A stretch of DNA of 64,000 bases from Nicotiana tabacum (lineage: Eukaryota; Streptophyta; Magnoliopsida; Solanales; Solanaceae). The position numbers were made by a program, and so were the translations under genes. Every line of letters starts with the position of its first letter. Position 1 is the first letter of the stretch. Location: positions 28,884,822 through 28,948,821 of the forward strand of contig NC_134101.1 in the NCBI RefSeq assembly GCF_000715075.1. Reading direction: 5' to 3'. The notes beneath the pieces are model-generated. The model saw only the letters and a list, made by a program, of their open reading frames with translations, was not told the origin of the DNA and made no database searches. This document shows, one piece after another, positions 46,515-58,600 of the stretch.

Positions 46515-49118
46515 TCGGGGAAACTACACAATATACCCATTATGCTCAAATTAATTATTCATTTTTGCCTATTTAAGAATTAATTACAATTCCTACCTAT
46601 TCAACCCGAACTTATTACCCGACTACCCATTTCCTTTTTTCTCTTGAATTTGTTGTACCTGGTACATAAAAAATTCGGCCATCTCTGTAGATTTTGCGAT
46701 TGACGGGAATTATTAGGTCATCGGAACTAGCTGATTGACAAAAAGTTGTTGCTTCAATACCATAGAGGGGAGGGATAAGCTGGATCGGCGACAGAAAAAA
46801 TCGAATTGATAATTACTTATGAAAAAATGATTAGTAGAAGTAGGGACCTTTGTTGGAGGATCACCGGAAATGTAAAATTTTCAACGGTTGAGCCGACATA
46901 TGTTAGGAAGAAGATTGTGTGCATACTATAGGCTTTGGCCAATTTTGAGAATATTTGACTACAAAACTAATGAAATGGTTATTTTTCAGTTTTAGGAATT
47001 ATTTGTGCACTACTTTGTGGCGGAGAAGGCAGATAGCAGAAGCAAAACAAAACGAAAGAATTGAGTTGAATTAGCGAATAAGATAGATTTGTATTGTATA
47101 CCAAAATGTTATAATATATATAATATTGGTATACAATAATTAATTGCAGTAGTATACTACTAATTTTTTTTTGAAGGAATGAATCAATCCTCCATGATAC
47201 TTTGATAATATATGATATATACCATGTGGGTATCATCTATATGAGTTCATTAGATTATATAACAGCTGATATTATTTCAGTTTAATAATTGAATTAATTT
47301 TTTTTTAAACTCTTTGCATACAATTGTATACTCTGCTAGTATAGCTATATACTATACTGGTATCATATGTTAGTTGGAACCTTTTTTGGTTGTATTAGCT
47401 ACATTTAATTGATACACTGTTTGATTTTTCTTTAGTAATAGTAGAATAGTACAATATCTTAAATTTTTTTAATTTTCCTTTATGAATGTGTATTATGTAA
47501 TCATTTTGATTTTTTCTTTATGTGTTTGTTTTATATAATAGTATTATAGTACAATATCTTGAAATATATTGTTATATTAATATGTGGTACACTATTTTTT
47601 GATTTTTCTCTTTATGCATGTGTATTATATAATAGTAGTATAGTTATACTGAAATTAATTAGTAGAACTGTATACCCTATTAGTTTAATTATATATCATA
47701 TTGGTATCATATGATAGTTGGAATATTTTTTGGTTGTTTTAGCTGCATTTTTAAGTGAATTCTATTCTGAAATGATTTATATGATCATGTTTTGCTGTGT
47801 TGGATTTTCTTGTACCTATGGACATAGATTTTGTGTATTATGTAATAGTTTTTATAGTTATATGCAGTTGTTGGAACGACCCCGTATAACTATATACCCA
47901 ATTAGTATAGCTATATACTATATTGGTATCATATGCTAGTTGAATCCTTTTTTGGTTGATTAGCTGTATTTAATTGGTACACTATTTAATTTTCTTTTAA
48001 TAATATTAATATAGTACAATATCTTGAAATATTTTATTATATTAATATGTGGTACACTATTTTTTTATTTTTCTCTTTATGCATGTGTGTTATGTAATAG
48101 TAGTATAGTCATATAGTTGCCAAAAATTAACCAGTAAAACTGTATACCACATTGGTATAGTTATATGCTATATTGGTATCATATGGTAGTTTGAACATTT
48201 TTTTTGGTTATTTTAGCTGCAATTTAAGTGAATTCTATTATGGAATTATTTATATGAACATGATTTGCAGTGTTGAGATTTTTTTGTGCCGATAGACATA
48301 GATTATGTGTATTATGTAATAATTTTTATAATTACAGGTAATTATTGGAACGACCCCATACAACTATATACCCTGTTAATATACAGAATGAGCAAGTTGC
48401 TTTGCGAATATTTAGCTTGCAATGCGAGCATGTAATTTTCTCATATTTTTATTGCATCCTTTAATATTTTGGAACAGTAGTATTGTCGTAGATAGTTGTA
48501 GCAATATTCTAGAGCAATTATATACTGTGTTGGTATACATGTATACCATATTGGTATCATATGGTACTAGAAGTCATTTTTCTACTTATATTTTTATTGT
48601 ATTTTCCAATATTTTACTATCATATCTATTCTAATTAGTATATATGGAGATTTGGTGGCCGTAAATTATATTTTCTTGCTCCATAACTACTTGTGTTACT
48701 GCTAATGGTAGAGTGAGTACTGATATTTGTAGAGAAGGAGATCATGGTTTACATGACAATCACGTGGAATTAGAAAAGGAACAAGAAATAAGAAAATAAA
48801 TAAAAAGAAAAAATAAATAAAGAAGGAGTCCAATTTGAGTGTGAAATAAGTTATGGTAAAAATAAAAATAATACGATTTGGGCAAAAATAAATGAATAAA
48901 AGAGAAAAAGAAGAAAAAAGAAGAAAACGAGAAAAAAGAAAAGGAGAAAAGAAAGAAAAAAAGGAAAAAGCATAGAAATAAAAAAGAATTGGAGAAAAAA
49001 GAGAACATTCCCCACAAAAACTACTATGGGTAAAAAACGTAATTAGTTTGATGAGTAGCGAAACAAATGAATAGATAAGGGTAAATAATTTTAATTTTGT
49101 GGGTAACTGTGCCATTCA
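46515..49118. repeat. AT-rich block with diverged tandem units; possible non-autonomous DNA transposon
   Basis: The phrase TATTGGTATCATATG recurs near 47360, 47700, 47925, 48175 and 48550. AACGACCCC with TATATACCC recurs at about 47877 and 48351. ATAGTACAATATCTTGAAAT and CTCTTTATGCATGTGT also recur, giving units of roughly 470-570 bp. 48770-49015 is a purine-rich tract. The block edges (GGGGAAACTACACAATATACCC on the left and, inverted, AATGGCACAGTTACCC on the right) hint at long degenerate inverted ends, but this is weak. No gene seen. Confidence 0.5.
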
Positions 49119-49532
49119 CCCTTATTTTTTCATTTACTTGATTTCATATGTGATACATCGATTTGAAAGAGCAAAGTAACCAAAGTTTGGCTTTTATTTT
49201 TTCCCCTCGATTACAACTCATGCTGTAATTTTGAAATTGTTTTAATATTAGATATTTTGAATTTTTTTTTGAAAACAACATGACAAAGTTGTTGCTCTTT
49301 TCCATTTTTGTGTTTTCTTTAATATTTCAAGAGGGGCAATAAGATTTCAAGATTACACCTATCACAGGGTTTACATGAAGAGATAAAATACGACCAGCTA
49401 TGATTTTTTTTTTTTGAATTACAGTACACATGCAGGAAAGGCTACTGTCAATTATTCTACTACCTGTACTTACAATGTTCTAATGTTTAAGCAGCAAGTA
49501 ACTTTCTTCTTGATAGGAGAGAAATAGCCTTT

Positions 49533-49828
49533 TGTTATAAAATAAAAGCAACTAAAACATGAACAAGATATGTTGTTATGAAATAAAAGCAATTTAGTAA
49601 AACATGAACAAAAAATGGAGATAGAGAGAAGGAAGAGATTTTCTTCTTCAATTGTGTGTATTTTCCTATCTATTACAAGGCCTTTATATAGGCATGAAAA
49701 GTGAAGAAAAATATATCATTGAATATGTCATTAAGCATAGAAATATGTCATTGAATATGTCATTAAGCATTTGAGAAGATCATGGAGGAATAGTAGACAT
49801 CCACCATAATTTGATTTTTCTTATAACA
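49533..49828 (-). repeat. copia left LTR (3' LTR), 296 bp
   Basis: It matches the right LTR closely. It has an extra 32-bp internal duplication (AATATGTCATT...AAGCAT repeated) and lacks 4 bp near the left end. It contains CCTTTATATAGGC. The adjacent CTCCCCCTTGG (49829-49839) is the polypurine tract in reverse. Confidence 0.92.
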
Positions 49829-50047
49829 CTCCCCCTTGGATGTCCATAGATAATGTACCTCGTTAAAACCTTATTAGAAAAAAAAAATCTATGGGAAAAA
49901 AAATCCTAGTGAGGGAAAAAGAGTACACATATTTAGAAATACGCCTTTTGGTTGCCTCGTTAAAAACCTTGCAAGGAAAACCCAGTGGGACAAAACCTTG
50001 TAAGGAAAAAAGAGTACAACGCGTATTAACTCCCCCTGATGAGAGCA

Positions 50048-51019
50048 TCAATTCACATCCTTGAGCCTTCGCATCCCAATCTTGTACACTAGTTTCTTGA
50101 AGATTGACGCCGGTAGAGATTTGGTGAACAAATCAGCCATATTATCACTTGAACGGATCTGTTGCACATTGATATCACCATTCTTTTGAAGATCATGTGT
50201 AAAAAATAACTTTGGTGAAATGTGCTTTGTCCTATCCCATTTTATGAATCCTCCCTTCAACTGGGATATGCATGTTGCATTGTCTTCATACAAAATTATG
50301 GGTGGTTTGTCACACTTCAAACCATATTTGTCTCGAATAAGGTGTATTATAAACCTCAACCATACACATTCTCGACTTGCTTCATGAATATCAATTATCT
50401 CAACATGATTAGATGAAGTAGTCACGATTGATTGCTTAGTCGATCTCCAAGATATGGCAGTGCCTCCATATATAAACACATAGCCCGTTTGAGATCGAAT
50501 CTTTTGTGGGTCATATAAATATCCAGCATCGGCATAACCAACAAGATCGGGACTGCAATCATTTTCATAAAATAATCCCATACCGGTAGTCCCTTTTAGA
50601 TACCGCAATATGTATTTGATTCCATTCCAATGTCTCCTTGTAGGAGCAGAGCTATATCTTGTTAAGACATTAACTGAAAAAGTTATGTCAGACCTTATAA
50701 TGTTAGAAAGATACATTAGTGCACCAATTGCACTAAGATATGGTACGTCTGGACCAAGAAGCTCTTCATTATTTTTATGAGGTCGGAATGGATGTGCTTT
50801 ATCCATATAAAATCGCTTTAAAATCATTTTAGTATATGTTGATTGATGGACAAAAATTTCATCTTTCATATACTCAATTTTTAGACCAAGACAAAATTTT
50901 GTCTTTCCAAGATCTTTCATTACAAATTCTTTCTTTAGATAGTCTACTACTTTAGGAAGCTCTACTGTTTTAGGAAGCTCCCTAGGAGTTCCAATGATAT
51001 TTAAATCATCAACATACAC
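50048..51019 (-). pseudogene. copia RT C-terminus and RNase H (323 codons open)
   Basis: The open frame begins at the RT active site (MYVDDLNIIG) and runs through KKEFVMKDLG, FCLGLKIEY, PYLSAIGALMYLSN, DITFSVNVLTRYSSAPT, YILRYLKGTTGMGL, LVGYADAGY, SQTGYVFIYGGTAISWRS, EDNATCISQLKGG and RTKHISPKLFFTHDL, ending near the LTR. These are the copia RT thumb/connection and RNase H blocks. RNase H appears diverged (NHVEIIDIHEA where AEYIA is usual). Everything 5' of the YVDD is frameshifted, so no functional polyprotein exists. Confidence 0.92.
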
Positions 51020-54000
51020 GGTGATTATAAAAAATTTAGATCCAAATATTTTTATAAAGACACAAGGACAAAATCATTCTTGTACCCTTCTTTCAACAGG
51101 TACTCACTCAGGCGATTATACCACATGTGCCCTAATTGTTTCAATCCGTATAAGAATTTTTGAAGCTTTATTTAATAAATTACTTGGAAACCTTAATATG
51201 CTTCAGAACAATTTAAATCCTTCAATGATTTCCATTATACGCATATCACGTTTTTCTTGTATTGCCAGATTAAAACCTGAAATGGCGACATCCACCACAG
51301 GAGAACATGTCTCTATATAATCAATGCCAGGATATTTGCAATTCTTCTTGTGACACAAGTCGTCTTTATGTCTATCGACTTGACCTTCTTCTTTTTTTCG
51401 CACAAGAACACATTTATACCTCAACTGACTTTATACTTTCAGGTGTTAGGACTATCCGTCAAACTTCATATTTTTCATATGAAATCAATTTTCATTGCGT
51501 ATTTTTCATTTGGCCAATCATTTATCTGTCCAAATTTCATGACAGATTTGAGCTCAAGATCCTCGTCAATATTAATAATATTAAGCGCTATATTATATTA
51601 ACAATATCGTCGACGATCATTTTATATCGGTTCTACTATTATTCAATAAAGACATAACTTATTGAGATCTCTTTATCTTATTATTTTCAGGTACCTGAGC
51701 CTCTCCCATGAGGTCTTATGAAGTGTTATATCGTGGTGCTCTTCTAGAGCACTTACCTCTTTATTATGACCATCTTGAACATTTGCTCCTCTCCTTCTTC
51801 AAGGAGTTTTATCTTTGGAACCGATTAGTCTATTATGCTTTATGCATGCCATGAACTCTATTCATTATGGACTTTATTTTATTTGGAGCATTAGCAACTG
51901 AATATGACATTTAGCTTTGGGTCAGCAAATACGCCCGGCAATATTTTGCAAATGAATTATCACTTGAACTTCAAGTTCACATTTTCTCGTACGAGGATCT
52001 CGATGTACTCATAATAATTCATTACATGTATTACTTTTTCAGCTGCCCATTTTCTCCCCCTATTGTTGGGATCACCAACACATATCCCTAGCCTTATTTG
52101 GGGATCCATCTTTGTGCACTGTGGTGGAACAATTAAATCATATAGCACATTCATATTTCTAGATGAAAATTATTTGGTTCCTGACCCTGAACCGATTGTG
52201 ATAGGGAGAACTTATCATAACTTGGCTAGATGCTTACAAGTGCTGTTGTATATTAAATAATACATCAAATACCAAATTTTATTTTGGCAGTTTTGTTCTC
52301 ATAACCAATGGTTTAGATATAATTGGAGGCATACAATTTCTACTAAACCAACTTGGATTTAAACCAATATTATCAAGATAAATCATCATAATTTATATTC
52401 TGAAACTTTGCTCTAATAATTTGAGCAATCAATCTTGCAAAAGTCAAACTACAAGTTGATAACAAATGCACATGTGACCATAAAATAGATGCATCTATTA
52501 AAATCATATAATAGTAAACGGTCCACATAGAAGGTGACTGGGCCCATATATTTATCACCTTTTATTCGTTCCAGAAATCAAGAGATTCAACCCCTAACCT
52601 TAACTGGTATATCATGAGAATAAGCAACACAAGAGAATTCTTGAAGAATCTTATATTTCTTCAATATATGCCAATGTAATTCTCAATTAATTTTTTCGCA
52701 TCATAATTTAACCGAGATGGTCAACCGGTCATGCCAACTAATATTTATTTTAGTAAACTTCTAGTTTACTTGTGGCTTGTGATTGCATCATCATGCTTAT
52801 ACTTGTGTAGTACAAATAAAAGAAAAGTCAGATAACCTTTCATATTTACCCGGTATGATTATAGTAATATAAAGATATTCAATCTTCTTTTCATTTATAG
52901 TCTCAATATGCCAATCACTTTGGCTAATATATTTGTAAATCAAAATATTTCTTTTGAGACTTACTACAATATTAATGTTATGAACAATTTCATTCATCCG
53001 GGTAGTAACAAATTAGTTCTTTCAGAGCTCTTAACTGTTTTTGTACTACAAGATATTTTGTTACACCATCCATATAATGAATGTCTCCTTCACAAAGATA
53101 ATCATATCATAATAATTGTAATGTTCAAAATCATCACAAGCAAAATAATTTCTTGCTTTAGTTTTGCTTTTAATAACTTTCATAAGGCATGACAAAATAT
53201 ATTTTGGCGTATCATATGCATGCGACCAATGATATATTCATGTAACTACACAATAATATTCATTATCTTTCTTTGTCTCAAACCTCCCTTAGAGGTGAGT
53301 TGTAGTATTTATCTAACTATGCACAAGTACATTATTATGCATAATCTTTATCATATATATATTTTCACATTCACTTTCAGGAATGAGTATGCAATCTCAA
53401 TGTTTATCACAAGTCACATTGTCTTCAAAGAATTTCTCCCTTTTTATAATTATCATAGTGATAACTATTATTATTTTGGCCTTTCGCACGCCCACATTCA
53501 TTGGTCAACCACTTGTCTTCATTTAGACTTATCATGCACTGCTATCACATTCACTTCAAGAATGGAGCAAATCAAGTGGGACAAGCTTCATGCTTTTTCA
53601 TAAAAATTACATTATTTTTTTTAGTTATTATTATTATCAATATGGTGCATTAGGACTCAAACCCAATGCCTTACCCATATAAAGGCATGTTAGGCCATAA
53701 TGCGTTAGAACTTGAATCCAACGTCTTTTCATCAACATAGTGCGTTAGGACTTGAACACATTGTCTTACCCTCAATCTTTGGCATAAAGGGCCAAAATTC
53801 ACTAGGACTCGCACTCGAGCCTTTAAAATATTATTACTTCATAATTATAGGCATAAGTAAATTAACTTTCAAGAAGACATATATAACTATTTCAATCTTG
53901 AAACAGTTCCTCTGCAACAAAAATACTAGTTAGGATATATGCCATTTTTTTTTCCAAATGATACAATCACTTTTATATTTTAATAAATTAATTAGGAAAA

Positions 54001-54589
54001 AGGTGCAGATAACCTATAACCACTTATATTTCAAAGACTATAAGAACTTCACCAAAAAAATCCAATACGGAGGAATGAGCCTTATGTTTCCAGCAAAAAT
54101 ATTTAAGGCTTAATGCATAACTGTGACTATTATAAATTATAACTATAATAAGTTTATATTGATTATATATTCGAATGCCAAATTTGCAAGGTACTGTAAA
54201 ATCACCTACATATTTGATAATTTTGCTTTCAATGAAATACATCATGTGATGATAAAAATATTATTACTAAATTACCTTAATAATTATCTATCATAGTATG
54301 TAAAAGGTCAGAACATATATATACGTTGGAATATTATCTTTGTCCTATAAGAGATGTAGCAAATAAAGACATACCTTTCCAGTTCTTTATTTCACTGGAT
54401 ACAATTGAAAAAAATATTTTTACTAAACACTGCACATAAAGTTAATGCAAAGATATGAAAATATGAATGGGTTTAGATGGATGTAAAACTTATCTTTGTA
54501 TTATCATCCAAGACATTTTTCAAAGTACTTGATCTCATTGCCTGCTTATAATTTACATAGTCTTGACATAGAAGATCATGAAATGAGCA

Positions 54590-54605
54590 ATTCGTGCTGA
54601 TAACG
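54590..54605 (-). other. copia primer-binding region
   Basis: On the minus strand the LTR end is followed by CGTTATCAGCACGAAT, a variant of the initiator-Met primer site (TATCAG core). Confidence 0.6.
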
Positions 54606-54873
54606 TGTTATAAAATAAAAGCAACTTAGTAAAACATGAACAAGACATGTTGTTATGAAATAAAATCAATTTAGTAAAACATGAACAAGAAATGGAGATA
54701 GAGAGAAGGAAGAGATTTTCTTCTTCAATTGTGTGTATTTTCCTATCTATTACAAGGCCTTTATATAGGCATGAAAAGTGAAGAAAAATATATCATTGAA
54801 TATGTCATTAAGCATTTGAGAAGATCATGGAGGAAGAGTAGACATCCACCATAATTTGATTTTTCTTATAACA
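54606..54873 (-). repeat. copia right LTR (5' LTR), 268 bp
   Basis: It begins TGTTATAAAATAAAAGCAAC and ends CTTATAACA, with CCTTTATATAGGC as a TATA-like core. Confidence 0.92.
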
Positions 54874-54878
54874 CCTTT

Positions 54879-55689
54879 CAATTTCTTACAAGCAAATCAT
54901 ATAATAGCTAAGCTAAGCCTTAAAAATTAGTGTGTTAAAATACTTAGCAAAATTAATTCTATTGCCATTGTGTCACATGTAAAACACATTACAATAAGCA
55001 TGTGCATCATGTTACCCATAATCACACCAACATTAAAATATCCGGAAATTACACCCAGCGATCTTGAAAATGGATGGTCTTGATTTTTTGACCCCCGCTT
55101 GCCTCATGGGCACTTTTGACCTTAAAACATGGCAGCCCAGAAAAAGTGGGACCGGCACGCAGACCTGGATTGGCTAAAATGTCAAACATGCAGTAGACCA
55201 CGCTTGCTACTCAAAAGTCAAAATAAATCAATGTTGTATTCCCAAGACAATGAACTCAAGTAAAAAACTGTTTTGGTGTGATACAATAATGTGACAAGAT
55301 TTAATAATAATGATAATCAAGAGGATTTCCCAGTATGGGGGTTACAATGATGAAACACTGGATAAATCTGTGTTTGATGACACCAGAATTAGAGGTACAA
55401 AAGAAATTTCCTCCCAAAGAACCATAGTTGTCAAAGAATGAGGTGCTACAAGAGTTTAATATAAGCCAGAATGATGGTGATTGTCCACTGGTATGTCTGA
55501 CTGCTTTTTCTGAACATCCTCAAGAAGTTGTTTTGGTGAAAAACGCGATTTACCTGGAACGAATTAATTCTTCCGAAGCACAAATGGTAGGACAGAGGAA
55601 TCTAAGAGCATTGCTATTACAGAATCATGTAGGATTTAGGAGGAAAAGTAATTAGCAGGCCGCGTTGAAAAGGGAAAGAGACCTTGTTC
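54879..55689. other. downstream flank of the shikimate gene
   Basis: No gene seen. The copia element ends about 815 bp from the stop codon of the shikimate-pathway gene, so the 3' UTR and polyadenylation signals probably lie here. Short frames (for example at 55428-55655) have no recognisable product. Confidence 0.5.
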
Positions 55690-58600
55690 TCAATATCCAG
55701 CCATAATTTTCTTGAAAAGTTCCTTTGGAGCTGGAGTTTCAAGAGAAGAATCACCACACGAAAAGGATAATCAGTGCCAGTGTTATGCCTTGACCAGACA
55801 AGTTGAGGAATGAACTTATCTTAAAAATTACCTGGCAACCCTGTAAATCTCTCATATTGTTCATATGCCTGCCCGATAAACATTTCAACTCCTGTTACAA
55901 TATTTACTCCACTCTCTTGAGCTTCCCGCAAGAGTCTAGTGATTTTGGGCGTATAAACAGCATCAAATACAAGTGAGTAGTACCTCAAAGCTTCCTGTAA
56001 TTTGGAAGCAGTTCATCGAAATTTAAACAACGTTTTATCAGTACAAATAGCATGTACGAGCATGAAGCAAAAAATATACGTCTATTTGAATAATAAGAAG
56101 AATCTTAGATGACGGGAAACGGTTTCAGGAAATAGTGATGTAAACTGACATTAAACCTGCACGAGGTCACATAGAGAAAACGGACACCCCAGTATAGTAT
56201 GTGCTGAAAAGTTCCATTAGCAAATGAGGCACATTTTGAAGTTCATTGCTGAAGAAAAATTAAGTAAAACTAAGAACAACACTGAAGAATATCTCATGGG
56301 AAGCTAATTGGCATTGAGATGCCCAAGAATGTGATACACGTCTGTTTAACATTATCCTCCTTATAGCTGTCGATGGTAAGTTCAAGTTACCAGAAAGATA
56401 TCTTGCTCATGTTTAAATAGACACCAATAATAGTTTCTCATTTGATCCGCTTCACTTTTCAAAATCATAAAATTGCGGTTATATCCAAAACCTGAGTGGC
56501 TAGCGGGCAGCTAAGTTCATGCCCAGGGTTATGTTTTACTATCCACAAGTAGAAGATGTAAGGAGTTGGACAAGAGCTTTTTGTGAATCAAGATTGGATG
56601 ACAGTGTGTGTTTGCGTGTGTGCATGTATTGGTTAAGAAGATTGGCTAACAGTAAACTAGTCTTTATGTTATTGGCTGCAACGACCTAGCAACATGGAGA
56701 TTTATTCTTTTAGCCACAAATGCTCTGCCCCGACTATATGTTCTATCAATTTCATGGGCTATTCTGCTGAAAATAGTGCATCCAGCTTCCTCAGGACCAA
56801 AGTTAGTTTTTTCTGACCCACAGAAATGTCGAACTTGAGCGTGCATTTTGTCTGTCTTATAGAAAATAAAGCATGAAATTATTTGCTGCTTTTGAAATGC
56901 CAGTTATCCGCCCACATCTTATATCAAACCTGTCAACGACACCCTATTTCAACAGAAGCAGCGTTAGAAGCATTTAACAATGAGTAAAGCTCAGATTGAA
57001 AGCAGCAGACCATGATCTTGAAGTGGATTCTTACAACCACTTCCATTTCTGACAGAACAGGTCTTATCTGTTTTATCCCATTATTCTTCCAATGGAAGAA
57101 ATCACCAAAATACTCCTTACATAGACCAGAACTTCCGTTTAAACCACTCATGGAATGCCATTCCTCGAAGAACCGAAGAATAGAGGAGGAAGTTTGAGAT
57201 TGTGAGCCATGACAACAAGGTATATAATTTTTTATAAAGACAACAGAAAATGGTCAAAACTACCCCTATCATTTGGTAAATGGTTTAAAATTACCCTCCG
57301 TCTACCTTTGGGTCCATAAACACACACAATGTTATATTTGGGCTTAGATTTACCCCTCCCGCTAACGGCACAATATGTGGGCTCCATTTTAATGTGTTGG
57401 CTGTGTTTTTGATATTGTGCCATTGGCGGGAGGGGTAAATTTAAGCACAAAGATAACATTGTGTGTGTTTATTGACCAAAAGGTGGATGGAGGGTAATTT
57501 TACACCATTTACAAAACGATAGGGGTAGTTTTGAACCTTTTCCGTAAGGACAATAAAGGTATATATTTAGATACATCATCTGTTGACTAGGCAGGTTTGT
57601 AAGGTTATGAAAGGCCTACAATTGGGTTCTTTAACTTAAAGAAGGTTGATATCTATCTATATAGGAATTAGGATTACACACACATTATGGTCCGGAACAT
57701 ACATACACTTTCCTCAAACTTCTTAATTTCTTTATGATCAAAACCAAAGAACAACCCATATATCTTTTGCTACTTCTGTGAGAAAGAGATGAGCAATAAA
57801 TACGGTTACCAAACATAGACTTCTTTACAAAGATACTTCAGGTTTATGGTTAGATCTCTATTCTTTATTAAAACAGTGTAACGTAAAGAATTAATTGTTG
57901 AATGCTGGATATGAAGGTAATAGACGGAAAAATATTTTTCCAAGCAAAAGAAAAGAAATAAAAGCTCCGCTCCCATTCAAATTTGTAAAGCATGTATTTC
58001 CAATATTGAACCCTCTGAGAAAACAGTGAAACACATGAAGCAATTCTTGAATGCTGGGTATGAGCTAATTGAGGGAAAAAGAAAATAAGAAAAAAAAAAG
58101 GGATCTCCACCGACCCCCCAAACAAAATGAAATTAAAAAATTCTGCCCCGTTCTAATTTATAAAGCTTGTATTTTTAATACTGAACCCTCTTTGTTTACC
58201 CATTTACTGTGCATGATATTAACCATGCAGCTGTTCAACTAATAAGACATGGATTCAATAACAAGTTGTTTTATCTAAGACGAGTAATGCAAGGAGGCAA
58301 ACCTTAGAGATTGGTGTATCATCAACCTTTGGTTGCATGCCAATGGAGGTGGTATTTGCAAGAATCATGTCAGTTTCTGGATGGAAATTGCTAAGCTCGT
58401 CAAGAGACAAAGCCTGACCTCCAACTACATCAGCAAGTTCTCTTGCTCGTTCTTCAAGTAATCAGACAGCACATCAGTACAAAGTAACATAGTCAACTTC
58501 AGCAATTGTCATTAGCTACACGGAATTTCACTACCATAGGTACGGTTAGCAATCACCACCCGAGCCCCCTTTTCCTTTGCACCGTAAGCAAGTGCCTTGC

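Larger units (their letters stand above)
49533..54873 (-). mobile_element. Ty1/copia LTR retrotransposon, decayed
   Basis: LTRs at 49533-49828 and 54606-54873 end in TGTTATAA...TTATAACA. Target duplications CCTTT lie at 49528-49532 and 54874-54878. The only long frame left is RT/RNase H (50048-51019). Upstream fragments recall earlier RT (PGIDYIETCSPVVD, about 51320) and integrase (TKMDPQIRLGICVG, about 52110). The gag part is not recognisable. The YVDD RT and the integrase-before-RT order identify copia. Confidence 0.93.

Noticed and set aside
53220..53603. 127-codon plus-strand frame
   Set aside because: It lies inside the decayed copia internal region on the opposite strand, has AT-driven composition and no domain.
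55428..55655. 75-codon plus-strand frame downstream of the shikimate gene
   Set aside because: No similarity recognised and no supporting signals. It is likely chance in the 3' flank.
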